Of a DNA stretch of 64,000 nt, positions 28,082-36,345 are shown piece after piece (position 1 is the first letter of the stretch; each line of letters begins with the position of its first letter). This DNA is from DATJHM01 sp963777355. Its GTDB lineage: Bacteria > Chloroflexota > Ktedonobacteria > Ktedonobacterales > Ktedonobacteraceae. Location of the stretch: NCBI GenBank assembly GCA_963777355.1, contig CAVZQK010000055.1, forward strand, positions 186,001 to 250,000, written 5' to 3'. A program made the translations under genes and the position numbers. The notes under the pieces were generated by a model. That model was not told where the DNA came from and did no database searches. It was given only the letters and a program-made list of their open reading frames with translations.

Positions 28082-29338
28082 ATGTCGTCGTCTTTCCTTT
28101 CTAGAAAGTGGATGCTTTCTGTCGGCGTACTCGTGATCGTATTGGGAGGTGTAGCCGGCCTCTGGCTCGTCAATATCGTTGCAAACGCCCATGCCGCAAG
28201 TAATCTCCCCTTTCATGCCACTGCGGCGGGCCCTTACCATACTCAGGGCAATATGATTCTAGACGCTCAAAACCAACAATACCTATTTCATGGTATGGGA
28301 CTTGACGGTATGGAATACAGTTGCACGGGCAATGGGCCGTTGGATGCACAACATCTCGCCTTTATAGGCTCTGGCAAAAGCTCTGCATCCGGCACCTACT
28401 GGTGGGGAAACACGATTCGCCTCCCTGTCTCTGAGGACTTCTGGCTGCATGGCGCACCAGGAACAACCTGCACTGCCGCCCAATATCAGGCCCTCGTCAA
28501 ATCAACCATTAACACAATTACAACGCTCAAAATGAATGCCATCATTGATCTGCACTGGGTGGATGCTGGTGGTCAATCAGCCGCAGGTGGAGGTCCCTGG
28601 CCAATGCCTGATGCCGACACCATCACATTCTGGCAGCAAGCATCCAAGATATATAAGTCCTATTCAAACGTGATCTTTGAAGTCTTTAACGAGCCTCATC
28701 CAGCAAACTGGTCGTGCTGGAAATCCGGCTGTTCTGTGACTGATACCCGTTCTTCGAGCGACTGCGGCTGCCAGAAGACCGTCACATACCAGGCAGTCGG
28801 TATGCAAGCAGTAGTGAATGCAGTGCGAGGCACAGGCGCAGCAAACCTGATTATCGCAGGTGGCATAAATTGGAGCTTTGATCTCAGCCAGATAAATACC
28901 TATGCCCTGAGCGGATCGAACATTGTCTATGATACACATTTCTATCCCTACTCAGGGAAGCTGGTAGACCAATGGAATAACAGCTTCGGCACCATCAGCG
29001 CCACCTATCCTGTGATCTCTTCTGAGAGTGGCGAATATGATTGCCAGAGCTCCAACGAATCTCAGCTTCTTAACTACCTCGATAGCCATCAGATCGGCTG
29101 GATCGGCTGGGCCTGGACCGTACAAGGGACAGCTTCTGCCGCAGTCTGCGGCTTCCCCCAAGTCATTACAGACTATAACGGTACGCCTGCCGCCAGCATG
29201 GGACAGATGGAATATCAGCATCTCCTGAGCTATGTACCAAGCGGCGGAGCTCCGACCCCGACCTCAACAGCAAAACCAATCGTAAATACTCCGACCCCGA
29301 CACCAAAGCCTGTGTCACATCAACACCAAAGCCTATAG
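28082..29338 (+). CDS. secreted GH5 endoglucanase, catalytic part
   Basis: A 418-residue reading frame. A signal sequence covers about residues 1-39 (WMLSVGVLVIVLGGVAGLWL, then ANAHAAS). The GH5 (cellulase A) barrel follows with acid/base Glu in VFEVFNEPHP (about residue 203) and nucleophile Glu in VISSESGEYD (about residue 313). The family cleaves internal beta-1,4-glucan bonds in cellulose or related polysaccharides. After residue 385 a Thr/Pro linker (TPTPTPKP) begins and the frame ends abruptly. The next segment is in another frame and belongs to the same protein, so one base was probably lost in the linker repeat at about 29311. The catalytic domain itself is intact and could be secreted as is. 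Confidence 0.9.
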   Translation: MSSSFLSRKWMLSVGVLVIVLGGVAGLWLVNIVANAHAASNLPFHATAAGPYHTQGNMILDAQNQQYLFHGMGLDGMEYSCTGNGPLDAQHLAFIGSGKSSASGTYWWGNTIRLPVSEDFWLHGAPGTTCTAAQYQALVKSTINTITTLKMNAIIDLHWVDAGGQSAAGGGPWPMPDADTITFWQQASKIYKSYSNVIFEVFNEPHPANWSCWKSGCSVTDTRSSSDCGCQKTVTYQAVGMQAVVNAVRGTGAANLIIAGGINWSFDLSQINTYALSGSNIVYDTHFYPYSGKLVDQWNNSFGTISATYPVISSESGEYDCQSSNESQLLNYLDSHQIGWIGWAWTVQGTASAAVCGFPQVITDYNGTPAASMGQMEYQHLLSYVPSGGAPTPTSTAKPIVNTPTPTPKPVSHQHQSL

Positions 29339-29997
29339 TCACATCAACACCAACGCCGACGCCAATAGCAGGGCCGCCAGCACCTGGCAACAAACAGATG
29401 AGCAAGGTCTGGTATTTTGCCAATGGGCGTGTGGGAGCGGGCTACCAGGAATATCTCACCATGTGGAATCCCAGCCAGACAGTTGATTGTCCCGTCAATA
29501 TTCAATATGTGCTTCAAGGAGGGCAGATAGTCCCTAAAACAGTGACAGTGCGCCATGGGAATTATCTGGTTGAGCCGGTGAACCAGGATCTGGGTATCTC
29601 CTCTCATCCTACCCCGCAGCCATCGGGTATCGGTGTCTCAGCGATTCTCAGCATCCCGGCCTCGTCAGCATGTAGCGGCATTCTTGCTGAACGTTCTCTC
29701 TCTTTCGGCTCGCAGGGCGGCCCTAGCTCCAAAGGACCAGGCGCACCTAATCTGGGGCAATTCTTTTACTTTATGAGCAGCAGCAACACCTTTTCATTCA
29801 CCATTCTCAATCCGCCGAGCGGGAAAACTGCGACAGTCTCTTTCACCTACTATGCATCGATGCATCAACTCGGTATCCAGACCATTACCATCCAACCTGG
29901 AACAAGGAGTACTGTAACATCAGGCAGCACAAGCTTACCTGCTCATACAATATGCATCATCAAATCGAGCCAACCCATTGTAGTTGAACAATCCTAA
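29339..29997 (+). pseudogene. C-terminal surface domain of the GH5 cellulase, out of frame
   Basis: This frame is open from the linker repeat (TSTPTPTPIAGPPAPG) into a domain of about 195 residues starting KVWYFANGRVGAGYQEYLTM and containing ILAERSLSF and FTILNPPSGKTATVSFTYY. It resembles beta-rich surface domains often found at the ends of secreted proteins in this bacterial group, possibly for adhesion or substrate contact. The linker contains the near repeat ACACCAAAGCCT-GT(G)-GTCACATCA, present intact as ACACCAAAGCCTATAGTCACATCA a few bases later; the first copy is one base short, which moves the frame. Without the shift the protein would be about 638 residues. An ATG at 29398 alone would give a product lacking a signal peptide. 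Confidence 0.7.
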
Positions 29998-30086
29998 GAG
30001 CGCCAGCAATAAAGAGAAGATCTGGAGTATCTAGAAAAAGCCTTATCAGCATTCATACTATACCGATATCTTCAGGAAATACGCAA

Positions 30087-30126
30087 AGAGAACCTGCTCA
30101 TTTTTCGAGAGATGAGCAGGTTCTCT
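30087..30126 (+). terminator. strong hairpin after the cellulase locus
   Basis: AGAGAACCTGCTCAT and ATGAGCAGGTTCTCT form a 15-bp perfect stem with a 10-base loop, 90 bases after the stop. There is no long T-run, so it may act with Rho or as a 3' stabiliser. Confidence 0.65.
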
Positions 30127-30355
30127 GGCATTAGAAAACAATTGTTCCTTCTAAGAAGATAAAAAGTAGAATTAGAAAATAATCAATGCAGTATAGATAA
30201 AAACGTACAGAGTATTTCCATAAAATAAATATCGATGAAAATGAAAGTGAAACAGTTCCTCTCTCTGTATCGTATTAAAAAAGATAAGAAGGTTACGTAT
30301 TTATCCAATTATAGGTATTTTGCGAATAGGAGCAGTGAGAGGGATACATGTTTTC

Positions 30356-30730
30356 ATGCAAACAGTACAGGATAAGATGAAAGCCATCCTTGTGGTTGAA
30401 GATGATGTCTCAATCGGAGAAATTATTGCATTGACTATTTCAGAAGAGACTCCCTTTCAGGTTTGCCTGGCATATAATGCACAAGAAGCGTTGAAATCAT
30501 TGCACAAGATTATCCCAGTGCTTTTTTTACTTGATTATCAGCTACCGAGCATGACAGGACTACAATTATACGATACATTACGTACCATGCCAGAATTTGC
30601 CGGGGTGCCAGCGATTATGATGAGTGCAAATCTGCCCTGGCCTGAACTAGAAAAGCGGCATATCGTCGGTTTACAAAAACCTTTTGAGATCGACGAACTT
30701 CTGACTATTGTTGAAGAAGCAGTTGGATAA
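30356..30730 (+). CDS. stand-alone response-regulator receiver protein
   Basis: A 124-residue CheY-like receiver. Acidic pocket EDD near residue 14, phosphoacceptor Asp in FLLDYQLPSMTGLQL (about residue 59), conserved Ser in IMMSAN and Lys in GLQKPFEIDE. There is no output domain, so it must act through protein contacts. ATG 30356 is preferred; the frame opens at 30320 and another ATG lies at 30374. No histidine kinase is next to it. Confidence 0.85.
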   Translation: MQTVQDKMKAILVVEDDVSIGEIIALTISEETPFQVCLAYNAQEALKSLHKIIPVLFLLDYQLPSMTGLQLYDTLRTMPEFAGVPAIMMSANLPWPELEKRHIVGLQKPFEIDELLTIVEEAVG

Positions 30731-30785
30731 GCATCTGATAAGAAGAGGAGAGGGAGCTTATACCAAACGGGGTAGTGTACAAGCT

Positions 30786-31160
30786 ATGCAGGCTGAAACT
30801 CTTATCCATGTTCCTCTCGTGTTAATAGAAGAGGAACATGAAGGAAAGGAAAGCAGAGCAATGATTGCAGCAGCGTTGCCAGGCGTCCAACTTATCATCA
30901 TGGTAGGAGCGGCTCTCTTCAGCATCATCAGCGGCCTCACGTATCTCCAACAGAGACATAACGAGCGATGGTTCAACCAGCCAAATATTTTGCTCGGTAT
31001 CGGCCTTATCTTCTTCGCGCTCCTCGACTTCACTGCTACGAGCTTCTACGAGCGAGTGCTAGATAAATTGATAGCATTCCCATGCATGATAGTTTTCTTT
31101 CTCAGCATTACCTTCTTTATTATGCGAGCAATCATGATCTTTGTACGCAATTTTGCCTGA
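30786..31160 (+). CDS. small membrane protein
   Basis: About 124 residues with three hydrophobic segments (GVQLIIMVGAALFSIISGLTYL, NILLGIGLIFFALLDFTATSF, PCMIVFFLSITFFIMRAIMIF). No family recognised. The start is uncertain: ATG 30786 or ATG 30861, the latter with AAAGGA upstream. It follows the receiver gene by 55 bases and may share its transcript. Confidence 0.6.
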   Translation: MQAETLIHVPLVLIEEEHEGKESRAMIAAALPGVQLIIMVGAALFSIISGLTYLQQRHNERWFNQPNILLGIGLIFFALLDFTATSFYERVLDKLIAFPCMIVFFLSITFFIMRAIMIFVRNFA

Positions 31161-31570
31161 ACGGCACGCCACTTTTTGTCTCCGCCGCCCCCGAAGGCGT
31201 TGGTCCAGAGCAACGAAAGAAAGGCCCTGTGCGAGGCATTCGTAATTGTGGTCCAATCTCGACCGCCTGCCCAGCCGCTAGGCTGGCAAGAGACGAGCTA
31301 ACTAGCAGATTGTTTGATTGATCTACGATTGGTATGAGAAGGAAGGGCGGCACTTCTTCTAGCCAGGGGGCATACTTGCTTAAACTCCTAAGACCAAATT
31401 GATCCATATCTCCCCCTTGTCAAACGTTCTTGCGTAACAACAAATAGAACGCTATACTACACATTGATCCGGCGGCTTGCCAACGCCGTCGAGGCACCAA
31501 CAACCCTCTACACGCCAGCACCTTATCTCTATTTATTTCTGGAGCATACAAAAAGGAGATTGTAAAGAAA
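31161..31570. other. 410-base intergenic region
   Basis: No convincing gene on either strand. A short imperfect stem (AGCC/GGCT with GCC/GGC) occurs near 31269-31289. The end should contain the promoter of the TMEM175-type gene; AGGAG stands 11 bases before its ATG. Confidence 0.5.
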
Positions 31571-32305
31571 ATGTCAACCATAGAGGAAGAGAAAAGCCCT
31601 AGCGAAGATCGTATTGTCCTGCTCAGCGATGGCGTCTTTGCCGTTGCTATGACGCTACTAGTAATCGACATCAGACTCCCTGAAGGTCTTCCTCTCCAGA
31701 CCACCACATTTCAAGTTGCCCTGCAACCACTCTTTCCAAAAATTATTAGCTATGTCATTAGCTTTTTTATAATTAGCAACTATTGGGTCGTCCATCGCCG
31801 CATCATAAACTATTTGAAGCACATTGATGCATCTTTCATCCGGCTCAATTTACTCCTTCTTTTTTTTGTCACAGCCCTGCCCATTACCACTACCTTCAAC
31901 TTCCAACCGTATCTTGACACACCTAATCTCTCTACCATCATCTATACACTCTCTCTGGCGCTGAATGGTTTTACCATCACGGCTCTCTGGATAAATGCCA
32001 CCTGGAAACACCGGCTGGTAGATCCCAACCTTGAGCAAATTGCGATCAACTTTTTCCTGATCCGCTCGCTTATTCCCCCCATCACGTTCCTCCTCTCACT
32101 CCTGATTTTACTGATCCCTTCCGTAGATCACGACTATGTATACTATTCCTGGCTCTTGATCTCCGTCTTTTTCTTTGTCTTGAGTCGCTTCCAGAAGCGC
32201 CTATTCCTAAAGCAGAACACTCCGAGTAAAATACTAAATCAACGTTTGCAGATCCACGCTCTGACCATGAGACCTGAGATAGGCAGGGATAGGTGCTCCT
32301 CTTGA
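31571..32305 (+). CDS. TMEM175-type potassium channel family protein (DUF1211)
   Basis: A 244-residue membrane protein with the family signature near residue 18, LSDGVFAVAMTLLVIDIRLP (normally FSDGVFAIAxTLL), and about six hydrophobic segments. Bacterial TMEM175 proteins carry one such repeat and assemble as tetramers that conduct K+. The characteristic first position Phe is Leu here. The C-terminal 60 residues are basic and cytoplasmic. Potassium-related genes follow at 36-43 kb, which fits a role in K+ balance, although the transporter genes lie between. The -35 box of the next transcription unit overlaps its last codons. Confidence 0.88.
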   Translation: MSTIEEEKSPSEDRIVLLSDGVFAVAMTLLVIDIRLPEGLPLQTTTFQVALQPLFPKIISYVISFFIISNYWVVHRRIINYLKHIDASFIRLNLLLLFFVTALPITTTFNFQPYLDTPNLSTIIYTLSLALNGFTITALWINATWKHRLVDPNLEQIAINFFLIRSLIPPITFLLSLLILLIPSVDHDYVYYSWLLISVFFFVLSRFQKRLFLKQNTPSKILNQRLQIHALTMRPEIGRDRCSS

Positions 32306-32331
32306 CAAAACAAAAAGGGAACAGGTATATT
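32302..32331 (+). promoter_or_regulatory. strong sigma-70-type promoter
   Basis: TTGACA at 32302-32307 and TATATT at 32326-32331 with an 18-base spacer. The -35 overlaps the stop of the TMEM175-type gene. Transcription would begin near 32338. Confidence 0.8.
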
Positions 32332-32337
32332 CAAAAG

Positions 32338-32548
32338 AGAGGAGTACTCTCTAATTTGTGCATAGGAGCAGCCAGCATGGACGACGGACCTGAACGCTTT
32401 AGCCAACCATACCCCGTGCAGGTATGGATAAATTACAATACCATGTTCTATCCCGTGGCTCTTTTCTGTAGAAGATCGACGCACTCTTTGCGTTAGAGAA
32501 AATCTTCTCTGTACAGAACTTGATGCCACCTTTCACGGTGGTTTTTTT
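32338..32548 (+). ncRNA. structured leader or small RNA ending in a terminator
   Basis: A roughly 210-base transcript is predicted from the promoter at 32302 to the terminator at 32525-32548. Structure seen: CCATACC/GGTATGG hairpin (32407-32427); GGTAT can alternatively pair with ATACC at about 32438-32442, so two exclusive folds are possible. A long hairpin follows: CTGTA-GAAGAT (32466-32476) with ATCTTC (32502-32507) and TACAG (32512-32516), enclosing ACGC/GCGT. A 39-codon ORF from ATG at 32377, rich in aromatic residues (QPYPVQVWINYNTMFYP), lies inside and could be a leader peptide. Together this resembles an attenuator for the ABC transporter genes 280 bases downstream, or an independent small RNA. 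It did not match T-box, TPP, cobalamin, c-di-AMP or fluoride consensus as I remember them. Confidence 0.5.
32525..32548 (+). terminator. rho-independent terminator before ABC operon
   Basis: CCACC and GGTGG pair around TTTCAC and are followed by T7. It lies 284 bases before the permease gene and downstream of no recognised gene, so it ends a leader or small RNA. Confidence 0.8.
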
Positions 32549-32831
32549 GTGTCATTTTTCAATCTTGTAATGATGTATCACAAGCAATTCAGGTAAACAG
32601 GATAGGAAAAGAGAGAAAGAGAAGGTGATTCGGCGTGCAAGCCGACCCGGAACAATGTAACAGTGCATATAAAATAGTTCTGCTCAATAAAAAGAAACAA
32701 TCAGTCAGATACAGAGTATTACGTCTCTAGCAGAAGCAGAGAGATCAGGGTACATATGTATGCGCAATCTGTTGTGGTATCTCTGATTGTATTTCGCAAA
32801 TTGAGCATAGTGAATACATGGAGGTACGACC

Positions 32832-34643
32832 ATGACTCAGATCTATGTACCTGAGCGACCACAAGAGCGAGAATCCGCCTCCGAAAGAACTCATGTCATC
32901 AACCACGCTTCCCGCAAAAGTTCACAGGTAAACAGGCACATCGGTATCGTGGATCTCGGTATCGCCCTGGCCCTGATTGCGCTTATCACGTTGCTCATCG
33001 CCGCTGCTTCCCGCTGGACGGCACCCTTGAATCCCAGTGTAAAAATTGATCTCTCCCCACTGGCCCTACCAGCGTACGCAGGCTATTCGCTCCTGCGCAT
33101 GGCCCTGGCCTACCTCCTCTCACTGATCTTTACCCTGGTCTACGGGCATATCGCGGCCACCAATCGGCGAGCAAGCATCGTTATGGTGCCCCTGTTAGAC
33201 ATATTACAGAGTATCCCGATCCTCTCATTTCTTCCAGGGGTCGTCCTGACGCTGGTTGCACTATTTCCGCATTCCAATATTGGTCTTGAGCTAGCAAGTA
33301 TCATCCTGATCTTCACCAGCCAGGCCTGGAATATGACCTTTAGTTATTATCACGCGGCACGCACGCTACCAACCGATCTGCAAGAGTTCTCGGCGGTGGC
33401 GCGTCTGCGTCCCTGGCAACGCCTGGTCAGATTAGAGATTCCAGCGAGCATGATAGGTCTTATATGGAATAGTATGATGAGCTGGGCGGGGGGCTGGTTC
33501 TTTCTAATGGCCGCAGAGCAGTTCACGATGGGCAATAGCTCGTTTCAGCTTCCGGGCCTGGGTTCTTATCTGCAAACAGCAGCGAATCAGGGCAATGTTG
33601 GAGCAATTGTGCTGGGACTTATCACGCTAATTGTCCTGATCGTACTGCTCGACTTTTTCTTGTGGCGGCCCCTGGTTGCCTGGTCTGACAAATTTAAAGT
33701 AGAGATGAACAGCGAAGGCGATACTCCCACCTCGCCAATTCTGGACCTGTTACGCAGTTCGGCCCTGATCGCCTATCTGCAACGCCGGCTCTTCCGTCCC
33801 TGTGGTGTAGCCCTGGCAACCGTCCTAAATAAGCTTCAGCCTCTGCCCGGACCACAAGAAAGTGTCATTGCAGGAACAAAGCCACGGCCACGTTTCCTCC
33901 AACAGATCATCCTCGCACTTCTAGGCATCGGGGTAGTGATAGTAGTAATTTTTGGTCTCTGGCAGATGATAAAACTGCTCTCACAAGTCTCACTCAGCAC
34001 ATGGGGAATACTTATACTGGATACGCTAGCAACATTTGCCCGCACGCTTGCCGCTCTGGCCATAGGAGTCGCCTGGACTGTTCCTGTAGGGGTGGCTATT
34101 GGACTTTCGCCCCGCTGGTCAAAACGTTTACAACCAGTCGTACAGGTAGTCGCCTCTATTCCGGCAACGGCGCTTTTTCCGATTCTGGTTATCGCGCTCA
34201 TCGGTCTGCCTGGGGGACTCTCGCTGCCTGCCATTCTGCTAATGCTTCTGGGAACGCAGTGGTACATTCTGTTTAACGTGATTGCGGGTGCGATGGCGAT
34301 TCCGGGTGACCTCAAAGAGGCTACGACGATCTATCATGTGACTGGCTGGCGCAAATGGCGCACGCTGATCCTACCTGCCATCTTTCCACAGCTTGTCACC
34401 GGGCTAATTACGGCCAGCGGGGGAGCCTGGAATGCCAGTATCGTCTCCGAATATGTCACGTTCCACGCACAGACTGTGAGCACGCCAGGATTAGGCGCAG
34501 CCATCGCCGCCGCTGGTGCGCAGAAGGATTTCCCCGTGCTACTGGCTGCAACGCTCTTGATGGCCGCCTTCGTAGTACTACTCAACCGTCTTGTCTGGAA
34601 ACGGCTGTATGCTCTGGCAGAACGCCGCTATACGCTTGCTTGA
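32832..34643 (+). CDS. ABC transporter double permease, nitrate/sulfonate/taurine type
   Basis: A 603-residue protein made of two fused permease halves of the SsuC/TauC/NrtB type, each with about six membrane segments. First EAA-like loop: LPTDLQEFSAVARLRPWQRLVRLEIPA (around residue 185). Second: IPGDLKEATTIYHVTGWRKW (around residue 500). A cytoplasmic linker of about 75 residues joins the halves at about 290-365. The usual family members are single-domain dimers of about 260 residues. The start has GGAGG upstream. The ATPase gene follows after 72 bases. No periplasmic binding protein is encoded nearby, so the substrate cannot be assigned. Confidence 0.9.
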   Translation: MTQIYVPERPQERESASERTHVINHASRKSSQVNRHIGIVDLGIALALIALITLLIAAASRWTAPLNPSVKIDLSPLALPAYAGYSLLRMALAYLLSLIFTLVYGHIAATNRRASIVMVPLLDILQSIPILSFLPGVVLTLVALFPHSNIGLELASIILIFTSQAWNMTFSYYHAARTLPTDLQEFSAVARLRPWQRLVRLEIPASMIGLIWNSMMSWAGGWFFLMAAEQFTMGNSSFQLPGLGSYLQTAANQGNVGAIVLGLITLIVLIVLLDFFLWRPLVAWSDKFKVEMNSEGDTPTSPILDLLRSSALIAYLQRRLFRPCGVALATVLNKLQPLPGPQESVIAGTKPRPRFLQQIILALLGIGVVIVVIFGLWQMIKLLSQVSLSTWGILILDTLATFARTLAALAIGVAWTVPVGVAIGLSPRWSKRLQPVVQVVASIPATALFPILVIALIGLPGGLSLPAILLMLLGTQWYILFNVIAGAMAIPGDLKEATTIYHVTGWRKWRTLILPAIFPQLVTGLITASGGAWNASIVSEYVTFHAQTVSTPGLGAAIAAAGAQKDFPVLLAATLLMAAFVVLLNRLVWKRLYALAERRYTLA

Positions 34644-34715
34644 GGGGCCGCCACATATAGATTATGTTGAGCTAGCCCATAAATAATTTTGCATCAGAAG
34701 AGAGAGGAGACGGCT

Positions 34716-36092
34716 ATGGCCCTACAAACAGCACAGACAAAAGAGGTCCTTCTTGAGGCCAGAAATATTACGAAAATTTACGATAAAGACGATGCCCAAA
34801 GCAAGTCCCCGGTAGTGCTCAGTGACATCGACATCAGCATCTCTGAGGGGGAATTTGTCGCCCTGCTTGGACCATCTGGCTCTGGCAAATCGACGCTACT
34901 ACGCATCCTGGCCGGTTTATTACAGCCGACCCAGGGCGAAGTCTCTTTTAAAGGTCAGCCCCAGCACGGACCCAACTCGCACCTCGCGATTGTCTTTCAG
35001 ACCTTTGCGCTCTTCCCCTGGCTCACAGTTCTACAAAACGTAGAGTTGGGGCTGGAGTCACAGGAGGGAGTATCGCGCACACAGCGTATGAAACGTTCAT
35101 TGGCTGCAATTGACACGATTGGCCTGGATGGCTTTGAGGATGCCTACCCCAAAGAGCTTTCTGGCGGTATGCGCCAGAGAGTCGGGTTTGCACGAGCCCT
35201 CGTCGTCGAACCGGAGCTACTCTTTATGGATGAGCCATTCAGCGCACTGGATGTCTTAACGGCGGCGAATCTGCGCAAAGAGCTGATGGGGCTGTGGCGC
35301 TCAAACAATATACCAACACGGGCAATTGTGATGGTCACGCATAACATTGAAGACGCGGTCCAGATGGCTGATCGTGTTCTGGTTCTGGGAGCCAATCCGG
35401 GGATTATCCGTGTCGAGCTGCCAGGCCTGCCCCTGGAACAACGCACGGCACAACACGAGGAATACACGAAACGCGTTGATCTTATCTATAACATTATGAC
35501 CACCCCCGGTGCGGATATTAACACATTGTTGCCCGCTGAGCTGGTCAGAACGAAAACCGGACACCTGGTTCCTTCTCAGCCATTACCGCAGGAGCAGGTA
35601 CAGGTCCTACCGCACGCCGCCATCAGCAATCTCACAGGCTTGATCGAGCTGATATCCAGCAGCAATGGCCGCGAGGATATCTACCGGCTTGGTCGTCAGC
35701 TCCATATGGAGGTTGATGACCTCTTACCCCTGGTTGACGCGGCGAATATGCTGGATCTTGCCCGCAGTGAAGAGGGCGACCTGGTATTGACGGAGGCGGG
35801 AAAACGCTTTGCCGAGGCCGGAGTGCTGGAAGAGAAACAGATCTTTCGCGAGCAGGCCCTTGCTCATGTAACGATTCTGCGCCAGATCGTCCATACCCTC
35901 GAACAGGCTCCCAACAAAAGCGTCAACGAACACGAATTTCTGGAGCCTCTGCTAGAACACTTTAGCGAGGGTGAGGCCTGGGCGCAACTGGAAACGGCCG
36001 TTAGTTGGGGCAGATATGCGGAGCTCTTCTCGTATCAGGAAGAGCAGGGCATTTTCCGCCTGGAAGAGGAAGATGCGCCAACAGCGAGCTAA
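34716..36092 (+). CDS. ABC transporter ATP-binding protein with C-terminal AAA-associated domain
   Basis: A 458-residue protein; the start at 34716 follows GAGGAG, and nine upstream in-frame codons lack support. Walker A GPSGSGKST (about residue 53), Q-loop FQTFALFPW, signature LSGGMRQRV (about 148), Walker B LLFMDEPF (about 170), switch His VTHN. This half matches SsuB/TauB/NrtD. The last about 170 residues (ISNLTGLIELISSSNGREDI onward) form the extra AAA-associated domain, which in homologues contains winged-helix-like segments and may regulate the transporter. It energises the double permease upstream. A strong hairpin at 36112-36152 ends the operon. Confidence 0.93.
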   Translation: MALQTAQTKEVLLEARNITKIYDKDDAQSKSPVVLSDIDISISEGEFVALLGPSGSGKSTLLRILAGLLQPTQGEVSFKGQPQHGPNSHLAIVFQTFALFPWLTVLQNVELGLESQEGVSRTQRMKRSLAAIDTIGLDGFEDAYPKELSGGMRQRVGFARALVVEPELLFMDEPFSALDVLTAANLRKELMGLWRSNNIPTRAIVMVTHNIEDAVQMADRVLVLGANPGIIRVELPGLPLEQRTAQHEEYTKRVDLIYNIMTTPGADINTLLPAELVRTKTGHLVPSQPLPQEQVQVLPHAAISNLTGLIELISSSNGREDIYRLGRQLHMEVDDLLPLVDAANMLDLARSEEGDLVLTEAGKRFAEAGVLEEKQIFREQALAHVTILRQIVHTLEQAPNKSVNEHEFLEPLLEHFSEGEAWAQLETAVSWGRYAELFSYQEEQGIFRLEEEDAPTAS

Positions 36093-36111
36093 ATTTGCTT
36101 CTATAAAGCAA

Positions 36112-36152
36112 GCTAAGCCAACCCTTAACGATTTGTTAAAGGTTGGCTCAGC
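36112..36152 (+). terminator. terminator of ABC operon
   Basis: GCTAAGCCAACCCTTAAC and GTTAAAGGTTGGCTCAGC pair with two mismatches around GATTT, followed by TTCATTT. It separates the ABC genes from the KdpD/KdpE-type genes. Confidence 0.75.
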
Positions 36153-36345
36153 TTCATTTGTAAAAGAGACGTCTTGAGAAAATATTGAGGTTTTCACTCC
36201 TTCCCTATAGCTCCTTTTGACACCTTTTGGACTACAGTACTTCATAAGAGGTTCTCTTCGCGATTCCAATTTCCTGAAGCAAGCGCATGGATCAATCTCT
36301 CTGCTTTTCGCGTCTCTGTGCTTGTGCGTGCCGAGAAAGATTCTG

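Noticed and set aside
32338..32548. T-box, cobalamin riboswitch or 6S RNA in the structured leader
   Set aside because: No GGGTGGNACCGCG box, no B12 box, and the two ends do not pair to close a 6S-like rod.
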